The position numbers were made by a program, and so were the translations under genes. Shown piece by piece: positions 33,488 through 44,730 of a stretch of DNA of 64,000 bases. Source of the DNA: Caulobacter sp. NIBR1757 (lineage in GTDB: Bacteria > Pseudomonadota > Alphaproteobacteria > Caulobacterales > Caulobacteraceae); NCBI RefSeq assembly GCF_027912495.1, contig NZ_CP115463.1, positions 496,001-560,000 on the forward strand, read 5' to 3'. Every line of letters begins with the position of its first letter. Position 1 is the stretch's first letter. The notes under the pieces were generated by a model. It made no database searches. It was not told the origin of the DNA and saw only the letters and a list, made by a program, of their open reading frames with translations.

Positions 33488-34585
33488 ATGTCCCAAGTTC
33501 TGCACAGCCTGCGCGCCGCCCTTCTGACCTATCCGGCGGCGCTTTCCGCCCTCTGGGCCATCCCGGACAGGGCGGCCTTCGCCGACAAGGTGGCGGAGAT
33601 CGCCCGCGGGGCTGGCATCGACATGGCGGTCGCCGATATTCTCGCCGCGTTGACGCCGCGCGGACCGGCCACCCCGGCCATGCCGGTCAAGGCCGCCAGC
33701 CTGTCGCCCAGCTGGCTGCCGTCCTGGCTCAGCATAACGGCGCAGGGGGCGCGGCTGGACTGGATCTATGCCGGCGGCGAGTCGCTGACCGCCCCCTTCG
33801 CGGACCAGGACTTCGCCCGGCTGGCCGCCCATCCGCTCAACCAGCTGCTGCCGGCGATCAGCGATCCGGGCGAGCTCGGCGCCCTGCCCGGACCTGATCA
33901 GCCGATTGACGGCATGATCTTCCACATCTCGCGTTGCGGCTCGACGCTTGCCTCGCGGATGCTGGCCCAGGTTCCGGACATTCTGGTGCTGTCGGAGCCG
34001 CAGCCGGTGGCGGCGGTGCTCAGCGCCCACAACCTGGTGCGCATCGACCCCAAGGTGCAGCAGGCCTGGCTGAACGGCGTGCTCGGCGCCTACCGCCGGG
34101 CGGCGGGCACCCGGCGGCTGGTTATCAAGCTCGACGTCGACAGCCTGTTCGACCATGCCCGCCTCAAGGCCGCCTCGCCTCAGACGCCGTTCGTGGTGCT
34201 GCACCGCGACCCGCTCGAGGTGCTGGTGGCGCAGACGGGCGGCAGCGAGCCCAGGCCCGGCCTGCCGCCCCCCGAGGAGGTCGCCCGCTGGCTGGCGGCG
34301 CTGTGCCTGACCGGATCGAAGGCGGTCGCCGCCGGGGCGCGGCCGATCGCCTACAAGCAACTTCCGGACGCGGTGCTCTATCCTGCCCGGCCCTTCCTGG
34401 GGCTGGCGATCAGCGACGCCGACCGGGCCCGGATGGCCGCCGTGGCGACGCAGGACGCCAAGTCACCCGGCAAGACTTTCACGCCTGACAGCCTGGCCCG
34501 TCAGGCCGCCGCCGACGAGCGGCTGAAGATGCTGGCCCGGCAGGTGATCGCGCCGGCCTGGGAGCCGTTGGCGGGCTTGCGATGA
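33488..34585 (+). CDS. Nif11-like leader domain fused to a sulfotransferase-like domain
   Basis: The 365-residue protein opens with a segment resembling the Nif11 family (residues about 3-55, LLTYPAALSALWAIPDRAAF then AGIDMAVADILAAL), best known as precursor-peptide leaders for modified natural products. A proline-rich linker follows and then a P-loop sulfotransferase-like domain with IFHISRCGSTLASRML (residues 144-159) and a later LHRDPLEVL PAPS-binding region. No membrane segment is visible. Its stop overlaps the start of the lipoprotein esterase by 4 nt. The Nif11-like assignment is by motif pattern, not search. The start at 33488 lacks a clear Shine-Dalgarno site. Confidence 0.65.
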   Translation: MSQVLHSLRAALLTYPAALSALWAIPDRAAFADKVAEIARGAGIDMAVADILAALTPRGPATPAMPVKAASLSPSWLPSWLSITAQGARLDWIYAGGESLTAPFADQDFARLAAHPLNQLLPAISDPGELGALPGPDQPIDGMIFHISRCGSTLASRMLAQVPDILVLSEPQPVAAVLSAHNLVRIDPKVQQAWLNGVLGAYRRAAGTRRLVIKLDVDSLFDHARLKAASPQTPFVVLHRDPLEVLVAQTGGSEPRPGLPPPEEVARWLAALCLTGSKAVAAGARPIAYKQLPDAVLYPARPFLGLAISDADRARMAAVATQDAKSPGKTFTPDSLARQAAADERLKMLARQVIAPAWEPLAGLR

Positions 34586-35829
34586 GGGGACGCATGATCA
34601 TTCGCGGGACCATCCTGGCCGTGATGGCGCTGGCCCTGGCGGCCTGCGCCTCGCCGCCCAACCTGCGCAAACAGCCGGACGCCTCGCCGCCGGTGCTGGC
34701 CGCCTTCCGGGGCGACCCGGCCGTCGTCACCGCCGCCGACTGGCAGCGCCGCGCGCCGCTGTTGCGCCAGGCCCTGCTCGACGCCGTCTATGGCCATCCG
34801 CCGGACCTCGGCGAGGCGACGGTCGAGGCCCGCGAAAAGCTCACCCTGCCGGACACCGACGGCATGGACATGGAGCAGTGGACCGTGAAGCTGGGCGACG
34901 GGTCGAACCGCCGCCGCTTCCACATGCTGGTCGCCTCGCCGACGGGGCTGACGGGCGCGCCGCTGATCATCATGGAGATGTTCTGCTCGACCCGGAACGC
35001 CGTGAAGGGCCGGCCGGACAGTATTTTCGAGGACGTCGCCGCCCTGCCGGAACCCTGCCGCAGCCATAACCTCGATCCGGTGCTGACCGTCGTGTTGGGC
35101 AAGCGGATCAGCGGCCCCGACTGGAAGCAGCTGGCGCAGCGCGGTTACGCCGTCGCCATGTTCTATCCGGGCGAGGTTGTGCCCGACGACGCCTCGCAGG
35201 CCGGGCCGGCCATCGCCGCCCTTTCGCCCGGCGTGCCCGCCGACAAGCGGGCCGGCGCCATCGCCGTCTGGGCCGACCTGTTCTCCAAGGCCTATGACGT
35301 GCTCAGTCCCGACCCGCGTTTCGACGCCGGCAAGATTGTCGCCTGGGGCCATTCGCGGCATGGCAAGGCGTCCTTGCTGGCCGGCGCCCTCGATCCCCGC
35401 TTCGCCGCCGTCATCGCCCACCAGTCGGGGCGCGGCGGGGCCAGCCTGACCCGCTCCATCGCCGGCGAGAGCCTGGCCCAGATCACCGCCTCCTACGGCT
35501 TCTGGTTCACTCCGGGCTATGCGAAGGGCGTGCCGGACGATGTCGACCAGCATCAGCTGATCGCCCTCAACGCCCCCCGTCCGGTGCTGCTGGGCACGGG
35601 CAGGGGCGATACCTGGTCGGACCCGGCCGGCGCCTTCAAGGCCGCCCAGGGCGCCGATCCCGCCTACCGCCTGTTCGGCGCGCCGGGTTTCAACGCCAAG
35701 GGCCTGAACGACTATCGCCCGCAGGACAGCGTCGTCTGGTGGAGCCGCCCGCTCGGCCACGGCACGACCACCGCCGACTGGCGCGCCTTCCTCGAATTCC
35801 TCGACCTGCATGTGAAGACCGCCCGGTGA
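34582..35829 (+). CDS. Lipoprotein alpha/beta hydrolase, CE15/glucuronoyl-esterase-like
   Basis: The 415-residue protein starts with a lipoprotein signal ending in LAAC (cysteine at about residue 22). The mature part is an alpha/beta hydrolase with nucleophile motif WGHSRHGKA (serine S258) and a C-terminal catalytic-type histidine H393 in PLGHGTTTADW. The GxSRxGK pattern is that of carbohydrate esterase family 15 and related acetyl-xylan-type esterases, which cleave esters on plant-wall glucuronoxylan. It would be anchored to the inner or outer membrane face. The start overlaps the Nif11-sulfotransferase stop; an alternative ATG lies 12 bases downstream. Confidence 0.8.
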   Translation: MRGRMIIRGTILAVMALALAACASPPNLRKQPDASPPVLAAFRGDPAVVTAADWQRRAPLLRQALLDAVYGHPPDLGEATVEAREKLTLPDTDGMDMEQWTVKLGDGSNRRRFHMLVASPTGLTGAPLIIMEMFCSTRNAVKGRPDSIFEDVAALPEPCRSHNLDPVLTVVLGKRISGPDWKQLAQRGYAVAMFYPGEVVPDDASQAGPAIAALSPGVPADKRAGAIAVWADLFSKAYDVLSPDPRFDAGKIVAWGHSRHGKASLLAGALDPRFAAVIAHQSGRGGASLTRSIAGESLAQITASYGFWFTPGYAKGVPDDVDQHQLIALNAPRPVLLGTGRGDTWSDPAGAFKAAQGADPAYRLFGAPGFNAKGLNDYRPQDSVVWWSRPLGHGTTTADWRAFLEFLDLHVKTAR

Positions 35830-35869
35830 GCATCGACCCAAAAGCCGACGACTCCCGCGCCATCTCGTT

Positions 35870-36032
35870 CCTTCTCCCTAAGGGAGAAGGAGGGGCCCGC
35901 CGCGAAGCGGTGGGAGGAAGAGGGTTTAGGAACGGTGGGGGTTTGACGCGCGGACCTTCCAACTTTCGTAAACCCTCTCCCTCCCACGCCTGCGGCGCGG
36001 GCCCCCCCCTCTCCCTCGCGGGAGAGGGGCTG
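35870..36032. repeat. Dispersed inverted-repeat element, family A-like (copy 3)
   Basis: A local hairpin (CCTTCTCCCT / AGGGAGAAGG) opens the element. The arm continues GGGCCCGCCGCGAAGCGGTGG and is answered on the far side by CCTGCGGCGCGGGCCC, then CTCTCCCTCGCGGGAGAGGGG to 36032. It fills nearly the whole gap 35830-36061 and ends 29 bases before the TTG start of the LOG-family gene. Confidence 0.75.
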
Positions 36033-36061
36033 GAGAGCCCCCGAGACAAGGGTTCGCTACT

Positions 36062-36850
36062 TTGACCGATCGACCGTCGAACGACGCCCAGCTGGCCAGC
36101 GCCTCCTATCGCCTGGCCGCCCTCGACCAGGACTTCCTGCTCAGCGACGCCATGCGCGGCCTGCGCTTCCAGCTGGAGTACGCCCACGCCGAGGAGGCGC
36201 TGCGGGCCTGGGGCGTGCGCTCGACCATCGTGGTGTTCGGCAGCGCCCGGGTCGGGGAGGGCGGCGGCAACGGCCATGAACGCTGGTACGATGAGGCGCG
36301 GGCCTTCGGCCGGCTGGCCTCGACGCGCGGCGGGGCCCTGCTGGAGGGCCAGCCGTTTCGCGACAACGTCATCGCCACCGGCGGCGGTCCCGGCATCATG
36401 GAGGCCGCCAACCGCGGCGCCATCGACGCCGGCGCGCCGTCGATCGGCTTCAACATCACCCTGCCGCATGAGCAGATGCCCAACCCCTTCACCACCCCGG
36501 AACTGACCTTCCGGTTTCACTACTTCGCCATGCGCAAGATGCACCTGGCCATGCGGGCCAACGCCCTGGTGGTGTTTCCGGGCGGCTTTGGCACCTTCGA
36601 CGAACTGTTCGAGATCCTCACCCTGCGCCAGACCCGGAAGGCGCCGCCCATCCCCGTCGTGCTGTTCGACGAGGCCTTCTGGCGCAAGGTCATCGGCTTT
36701 GAGACCCTCGTCGATCACGGCCTGATCGCGCCGGAGGACCTTGGCCTGTTCTCCTTCGCCGAGACCGCCGAGGACATCTGGTCCTGCCTGCTGAAGGGCG
36801 GGCTGCGTCCGCGAGAGTCGATTGAGGCCCCGCCCATAACCCAAGCTTAA
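36062..36850 (+). CDS. LOG-family (lysine-decarboxylase-like) Rossmann protein
   Basis: The 262-residue protein has the LOG motifs GGGPGIMEAANRGA and PGGFGTFDELFEILTLRQT (the PGGxGTxxE signature), with VVFGSARVGEG opening the Rossmann fold. Members cleave cytokinin-type or other nucleoside 5'-monophosphates to free base and ribose-phosphate; the real substrate in bacteria is often unknown. There is no in-frame ATG before residue 32, so a TTG at 36062 is the best start; the preceding repeat provides no clear Shine-Dalgarno. Single gene, no operon partner. Confidence 0.88.
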   Translation: MTDRPSNDAQLASASYRLAALDQDFLLSDAMRGLRFQLEYAHAEEALRAWGVRSTIVVFGSARVGEGGGNGHERWYDEARAFGRLASTRGGALLEGQPFRDNVIATGGGPGIMEAANRGAIDAGAPSIGFNITLPHEQMPNPFTTPELTFRFHYFAMRKMHLAMRANALVVFPGGFGTFDELFEILTLRQTRKAPPIPVVLFDEAFWRKVIGFETLVDHGLIAPEDLGLFSFAETAEDIWSCLLKGGLRPRESIEAPPITQA

Positions 36851-36900
36851 CCCGCAACCCCCACTTTTGACGGCAACGCCCAAAGGGGGAAATCGACACA

Positions 36901-39309
<2,409 letters not shown>

Positions 39310-39372
39310 CTTGTTTTCCAATCGGGGTGGGGGGTAGCCAACCCGGCCGAACCTGTGCACCGCTAGCCGCGC

Positions 39373-41382
39373 ATGACCGACGACACGGCCACCACCGGAA
39401 CCCTCGCCACCGCCCTGACGCACGGCCGCCGCCTGCTTGGGCAGGACCCGGCCCTGGCCGAGGCGCAGGCGCGGGAGATTCTCACCGCCCTGCCGGGGCA
39501 GCCCGAGGCCATCCTCCTGCTCGCCGCCGCCCTGCGCCGGCAGGGCCGGGCGGAAGCGGGACTGGTGCTGCTGGAGGCGGTGATCCGGGCTCTTCCCGAC
39601 TGGCCGCTGGTGCATCTGGAAGCCGGCCTGGCCTTCGCCGACCTGGGCATCGGCCGGGCGGCCATCGCGGCCTTGAGCAAGGCGGTGACCCTCGACGGGC
39701 GGCTGTCGATGGCCTGGGACGCGCTGACCGACCAGCTTCAATTGGCCGGCGACGAGGCCGGCGCGGCGCGGGCGCGGGCCGAGCAGATCAAGGCTTCTGT
39801 CTCCGACCCCGAACTGATGCAGGCGGCCACGGCCCTGATCGCCAATGACCTGCCGGTCGCCGAGCGCATTCTCAAGCCCTACCTCAACCGCCATCCGACC
39901 CATGTCGCCGCCATCCGCATGCTGGCCGAGGTCGCCGCCCGGCTGGGGCGCAACGAGGATGCGCAGGCCCTGCTCGAACGCTGCCTGGACCTGGCGCCGG
40001 GCTTTGCCGAGGCGCGCTACAACCACGCCACCGTCCTCTACCGGCTGACCCGGGCCCAGGAGGCGCTGGCCGAGCTCGAACCCCTGATGGCGTCCAATCC
40101 ACGCCATGCCGGCTATCGCAACCTCAAGGCCGCCGTGCTCGGGCGGCTCGGCGACTACGACGGGGCCATCGCCCTCTATGAGGGGGTGCTGGCCGAGCAT
40201 CCGAACCAGCCCAAGGGCTGGATGAGCCTTGGCCATTCCTACAAGACCGTCGGCCGCCAGGCCGACAGCGTCGCCGCCTATCGCAAGACCCTGGACCTCG
40301 CCCCGCAGTTCGGCGAGGCCTGGTGGAGTCTCGCCAATCTCAAGACGGTGAAGTTCTCGGACGAGGATGTCGCCGCCATGCGCGCCCAGCTGGCCCGGGC
40401 CGACATCGCCGACGAGGACCGCTTCCACCTGCACTATGCGCTCGGCAAGGCGCTGGAGGACGCCGGCGAGCCGGCCGCCGCCTTCGAGAGCTACGCCGCC
40501 GGCGCCGCCCTGCGCCGGGCCGGCATCGACTACGAGGCCGAGCACACCACCGCCCACGCCCGCCGCTCGATGGCGGTGTTCACGCCGGCCTTCTTCGCCG
40601 AGCGCCGGGGCTGGGGTTGTCCCGCCCCTGACCCGATCTTCATCGTCGGCCTGCCTCGGGCCGGCTCGACCCTGATCGAGCAGATCCTGGCCAGCCATTC
40701 CCTCGTCGAAGGCACCATGGAGCTGCCCGACATCATCGCCATGGCCCGGCGGCTCGGCGGCCGCCATCGGCGGGAGAGCGACGGCTCCTACCCCGAGATG
40801 CTGACCGGCATCGACGCCGCAGAGGCCCGGGCGCTGGGCGAGGAATACCTCGAGCGCACCCGGGTGCAGCGCAAGACCGGCCGGCCCTTCTTCATCGACA
40901 AGATGCCGAACAACTTCGCCCATGTCGGCCTGATCCGCCTGATCCTGCCGAACGCGAAGATCATCGACGCCCGCCGCCACCCGCTCGGCTGCTGCTTCTC
41001 GGCCTTCAAGCAGCATTTCGCCCGGGGGCAGGGGTTCAGCTACGACCTCACCGACCTTGGCCGCTACTACGCCGACTATGTGGCCCTGATGGCGCATTTC
41101 GACGCCGTCCAGCCCGGCGCGGTCCATCGCACGATCTATGAGCGGATGATCGCCGATCCGGAAGGCGAGGTCCGCGCCCTGCTGGCCTACTGCGGTCTCG
41201 ACTTCGAGCCGGGCGTCATGAAGTTCCACGAGAACGACCGGGCCGTGCGCACCGCCAGTTCCGAGCAGGTGCGCCGGCCGATCTTCACCGAGGGCCTCGA
41301 CCAGTGGCGGGCCTATGAGCCCTGGCTGGGCCCGTTGAAGACGGCGCTCGGGCCCGTGCTCGAGACCTGGGACCAGGGCTGA
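39373..41382 (+). CDS. TPR-repeat sulfotransferase family protein
   Basis: The 669-residue protein has an N-terminal superhelix of tetratricopeptide repeats (about 15-400; for instance AEARYNHATVLYRLTRAQEA and PKGWMSLGHSYKTVGRQADS). The C-terminal sulfotransferase domain (about 410-660) has P-loop IVGLPRAGSTLIEQILASH and 3'-phosphate-binding region KIIDARRHPLGCCFSAFKQ. Such fusions are common in caulobacters and sphingomonads, but their acceptor, whether protein or glycan, is not known. No signal peptide was found. It begins 63 bases after the hybrid kinase, so they may be co-transcribed. Confidence 0.9.
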   Translation: MTDDTATTGTLATALTHGRRLLGQDPALAEAQAREILTALPGQPEAILLLAAALRRQGRAEAGLVLLEAVIRALPDWPLVHLEAGLAFADLGIGRAAIAALSKAVTLDGRLSMAWDALTDQLQLAGDEAGAARARAEQIKASVSDPELMQAATALIANDLPVAERILKPYLNRHPTHVAAIRMLAEVAARLGRNEDAQALLERCLDLAPGFAEARYNHATVLYRLTRAQEALAELEPLMASNPRHAGYRNLKAAVLGRLGDYDGAIALYEGVLAEHPNQPKGWMSLGHSYKTVGRQADSVAAYRKTLDLAPQFGEAWWSLANLKTVKFSDEDVAAMRAQLARADIADEDRFHLHYALGKALEDAGEPAAAFESYAAGAALRRAGIDYEAEHTTAHARRSMAVFTPAFFAERRGWGCPAPDPIFIVGLPRAGSTLIEQILASHSLVEGTMELPDIIAMARRLGGRHRRESDGSYPEMLTGIDAAEARALGEEYLERTRVQRKTGRPFFIDKMPNNFAHVGLIRLILPNAKIIDARRHPLGCCFSAFKQHFARGQGFSYDLTDLGRYYADYVALMAHFDAVQPGAVHRTIYERMIADPEGEVRALLAYCGLDFEPGVMKFHENDRAVRTASSEQVRRPIFTEGLDQWRAYEPWLGPLKTALGPVLETWDQG

Positions 41383-41453
41383 GGCGCCTGCGCTTCCGCC
41401 GCCACAGTTTTCAGCAACCGCCGCGGGCACACCCCGATCCGGGGAACCCCGGC

Positions 41454-41480
41454 TTGACAGGACGCGCGACCCATTATGAC
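41454..41480 (+). promoter_or_regulatory. Candidate promoter of the second TonB receptor
   Basis: TTGACA at 41454-41459 matches the -35 consensus and TATGAC at 41475-41480 is a possible -10. The 15-nt spacer is shorter than ideal. The receptor's ATG is 37 bases further, preceded by GGGGAA. No Fur box was seen. Confidence 0.35.
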
Positions 41481-41516
41481 CCTTCGATGACGACGTTATG
41501 TCGGCTGGGGAACATC

Positions 41517-43856
41517 ATGTTGGCGAAGAATCGGACGGCGATCTGGACCTCGGTCCTGCTGGGCACAACCATGCTGACGGGCGTCGCCTACGCCCAGGAA
41601 GCGCCCGGCGGCAACGCCGTCGAAGAGGTGATCATCACCGCCCAGAAGCGTGACGAGAACCTGCAGGACGTGCCGGTCTCGATCCAGGCGCTCGGCGGCC
41701 AGAAGCTGGAGGAGCTGCAGGTCAGCGACTTCGGCGACTTCGTGAAGTTCCTCCCTTCCGTCTCGACCCAGCCGGTCGGCCCCGGCTTCGGCAGCGTCTA
41801 CATGCGCGGCGTCGCCAGCGGCGGTGACGGCAACCACTCCGGCTCGCTGCCCAGCGTCGGCATCTATCTGGACGAACAGCCGATCACGACGATCCAGGGC
41901 GCGCTTGACGTCCACGTCTACGACATCGCCCGGGTCGAGGCCCTGGCCGGACCGCAGGGTACGCTTTACGGGGCCAGCAGCCAGGCTGGCACCATCCGCA
42001 TCATCACCAACAAGCCCGAGATCGGCGTCTTCGAAGGCGCCTTCGACGCCGAGGTCAACACCGTGTCCGGCGGCGACCAGGGCTATAGCGGCGAAGGCTA
42101 CGTCAACATTCCGATGGGCGAGACCATGGCCGCCCGCATCGTCGGCTGGTACGTGCATGACGCCGGCTACATCGACAACGTGCCTTCGACCCGCACCTAT
42201 CCGACCTGGGGCGGCACCATCAACAACGACGACTTCGCCGAGGAAAACTACAACGACGTCGACACCATCGGGGCCCGCGCCTCGCTGAAGGTCGACCTTG
42301 GCGAAAACTGGACGATTACCCCGCAGCTGATGGCCCAGCGCCAGGAGGCGGGCGGCAACTTCTCGTACAATCCGCTGATCGGCGACCTGGCCCAGGCCCG
42401 CTATCGCCCGGAATACGGCAATGACGAGTGGTACCAGGCGGCCCTGACCGTCGAGGGCAAGATCGGCATGTTCGATGTCGTCTACGCCGGCAGCTACCTG
42501 AAGCGCGATGTCGAGACGGCCAGCGACTACTCGGACTACAGCTTCTTCTACGACACCCTGTTCGGCTACGGCGCCTACTGGACCGACAACCTCGGCAACC
42601 CGGTCGATCCGACCCAGTACATCAACGCCACCGACCACTACACGCGCCAGACCCACGAAATCCGGGTCTCCTCGCCAGCGGACCAGCCGATCCGCTTCGT
42701 CACCGGCCTGTTCTACCAGGACCAGACCCACGACATCTTCCAGGACTACCAGATCGACGGCCTGGGCTCGACCCTCTCGATCACCGGCAAGCCGGGCACC
42801 ATCTGGCTGACCAGCCAGCAGCGGGACGACACCGACAAGGCCGTGTTCGGCGAAGTCAGCTGGGACATCACCCCGGCCCTGACCCTGACCGGCGGCCTGC
42901 GCTTCTTCGAGGCGGAAAACGGCCTGCGCGGCTTCTTCGGCTTCGGGTCGGGCTACAGCGGCAGCACCGGCGAGGCGGCCTGTTTCCAAGGCCCGATCAC
43001 GCCCCAGGCGCCCTGCACCAACGTCATCAAGTCGACCAAGGAAGACGGCAACACGCACCGCCTGAACCTGACCTGGAAGATCACCGAAGATCACATGATC
43101 TACGGCACCTGGTCGACAGGTTACCGGCCGGGGGGCATCAACCGCCGCGCCACCCTGCCGCCCTACAAGTCCGACTTCCTGACCAACTACGAGTTCGGCT
43201 GGAAGACCAGCTGGCTGAACGGCGCCCTGCGCTGGAACGGCGCGGCCTTCTTCGAGGAGTGGGAGGACTTCCAGTTCTCCATCCTCGGGGCCAGCGGCCT
43301 GACCGAAATCAAGAACGCCGCCAACGCCGAAATCTACGGGATCGAAACCGACATCGTCTGGCGGCTGACTGATGACTGGACCGTGTCGGGCGGCGGCGCC
43401 TACACCAATGCCGAACTGTCCGACAACTACTGCGGCTTCACCGACGCCAAGGGCAACCCGGTCACCAACTGCGCCAGCCCCCTGTCCCCGTCCGGCACCC
43501 AGCTGCCGGTAACGCCGAAGCTGAAGGGCAACGTCACCGTGCGCTACGACTTCGTGCTGGCCGACATGGACGGCTTCGTCCAGGGCAGCTGGGTCGGGCA
43601 GTCGAGCAGCTACGCCGACCTGCGCCTGGTCGAGCGCGACATCCTCGGCAAGCAGGACGGCTGGCAGACCTTCGACTTCGCCATCGGCCTGAAGCCCGGC
43701 GACTGGAACCTGCAGCTCTACTTCAACAACCTGTTCGACGAGCGGGCCAGCCTGTTCCGCACCACCCAATGCGCCGAGGCGGTGTGTGGCGGCGCCGTCT
43801 ATGTGACGCCGAACCAGCCCCGCACCATCGGGCTGAAGGTCGGGCGGAAGTTCTAG
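41517..43856 (+). CDS. TonB-dependent receptor, caulobacter/sphingomonad type
   Basis: The 779-residue receptor begins at the ATG at 41517, behind TGGGGAA; the frame is open upstream but reads as leader. A signal peptide ends near AYAQE and the TonB-box region is VEEVIITAQKRDENLQDVPV, typical of the large polymer- and sugar-uptake receptor group in these bacteria. The plug has YMRGVASGG and LAGPQGTLYGASSQAGTIRI. The barrel ends GLKVGRKF. Its cargo is unpredicted; without a Fur box it is more likely a carbon or complex-substrate receptor than an iron one. Confidence 0.92.
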   Translation: MLAKNRTAIWTSVLLGTTMLTGVAYAQEAPGGNAVEEVIITAQKRDENLQDVPVSIQALGGQKLEELQVSDFGDFVKFLPSVSTQPVGPGFGSVYMRGVASGGDGNHSGSLPSVGIYLDEQPITTIQGALDVHVYDIARVEALAGPQGTLYGASSQAGTIRIITNKPEIGVFEGAFDAEVNTVSGGDQGYSGEGYVNIPMGETMAARIVGWYVHDAGYIDNVPSTRTYPTWGGTINNDDFAEENYNDVDTIGARASLKVDLGENWTITPQLMAQRQEAGGNFSYNPLIGDLAQARYRPEYGNDEWYQAALTVEGKIGMFDVVYAGSYLKRDVETASDYSDYSFFYDTLFGYGAYWTDNLGNPVDPTQYINATDHYTRQTHEIRVSSPADQPIRFVTGLFYQDQTHDIFQDYQIDGLGSTLSITGKPGTIWLTSQQRDDTDKAVFGEVSWDITPALTLTGGLRFFEAENGLRGFFGFGSGYSGSTGEAACFQGPITPQAPCTNVIKSTKEDGNTHRLNLTWKITEDHMIYGTWSTGYRPGGINRRATLPPYKSDFLTNYEFGWKTSWLNGALRWNGAAFFEEWEDFQFSILGASGLTEIKNAANAEIYGIETDIVWRLTDDWTVSGGGAYTNAELSDNYCGFTDAKGNPVTNCASPLSPSGTQLPVTPKLKGNVTVRYDFVLADMDGFVQGSWVGQSSSYADLRLVERDILGKQDGWQTFDFAIGLKPGDWNLQLYFNNLFDERASLFRTTQCAEAVCGGAVYVTPNQPRTIGLKVGRKF

Positions 43857-44114
43857 CGGTAGTCCGCCTATCGAAGCGGCCTACCCTTATACCGCGCCTT
43901 CCGGTGGGAAGGCGCGGGAACGGCTGTCCGCCCTTGAAATCCTTGGCGGAATGGTGGCCGGAGGGTTGGCCGGGGCGCGTGGACTGTAGCCCGGGGCGTA
44001 GGCGGATCGTGGGTCCGCCGTCGCCGAATGTGGGTTCGATTGGCGTCGGCCGACCCACTTGGGCCGGCGGCTTTTGTCGCACCGACGGGAGGCCGTCAAA
44101 ACGGTCGAAAATGG

Positions 44115-44130
44115 ATATGTCTAGACATAT
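44115..44130. promoter_or_regulatory. Perfect 16-bp palindrome in an AT-rich upstream region
   Basis: ATATGTCTAGACATAT is a perfect palindrome 85 bases before the start of the small secreted gene. It contains TGTCTAGACA, the kind of core used by GntR/HutC-type repressors, and stands out in otherwise GC-rich sequence. The rest of the 358-base gap 43857-44214 holds no gene I can support. A mobile-element or recombination site is the alternative reading. Confidence 0.5.
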
Positions 44131-44214
44131 TCATCCAGCCCGGACCCCCGGTTTTGGGGACGACAGCCGTTCGACGCGGGTGGACCGTCAGGCGCAAGCC
44201 TCGGAGTCTCCACC

Positions 44215-44721
44215 ATGCGCCACCTGGTCATCGCCAGCCTCGCCGCCCTCGCCCTGACCGCCCCGGCCCTCGCCGCCGAACCGCCCGGCGCCTCCGCCGT
44301 CGTCGAGGCGCTCGACAAGGCCTGCCGGGTCTACGTCAAGGGCGATGACTACGACGGCTTCGCGGCCGCCGCCGCCGGCTTGGGCATCAACGACTATTTC
44401 GGAACCTACGTGCGGCGCAGCCCCGGGGTCGACATCCTGGCCATCGCCGCCACCGATGCCCCGCCGTTCGCCCGCCGCTGCACCATCGCCCTCGACGGTC
44501 CGCCGGCCCTCGCCGAACCGACGCCGGCCGCCATCGCCGCCTGGGCCAAGGCCAATGGCTTCAAGCCCGACGGCGCCCCCAGGGCGAAGACCAACCCCGA
44601 CGGCAAGGCTTACACCGAAACCCTGTGGACCGCACCCAAGGCCAGGTTGCAGCTCAACCTCCACGGCCCTGGCGTCAACGGCCGGGCGAACGCTTCGGTC
44701 ACCTGGTCGGTGGCGGACTAG
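44215..44721 (+). CDS. Secreted small protein of unknown function
   Basis: The 168-residue protein starts behind GGAG at an ATG and has a signal peptide cut near ALAAE. The mature part has two cysteines (KACRVYVKG and FARRCTIAL) that could form a disulfide in the periplasm. It ends with a beta-rich segment (RLQLNLHGPGVNGR, NASVTWSV). It is monocistronic: the ALDH operon converges from the other side with only 9 bases between stops. No family was recognised. A candidate operator palindrome lies 85 bases upstream. Confidence 0.7.
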   Translation: MRHLVIASLAALALTAPALAAEPPGASAVVEALDKACRVYVKGDDYDGFAAAAAGLGINDYFGTYVRRSPGVDILAIAATDAPPFARRCTIALDGPPALAEPTPAAIAAWAKANGFKPDGAPRAKTNPDGKAYTETLWTAPKARLQLNLHGPGVNGRANASVTWSVAD

Positions 44722-44730
44722 GCCGCCGCC

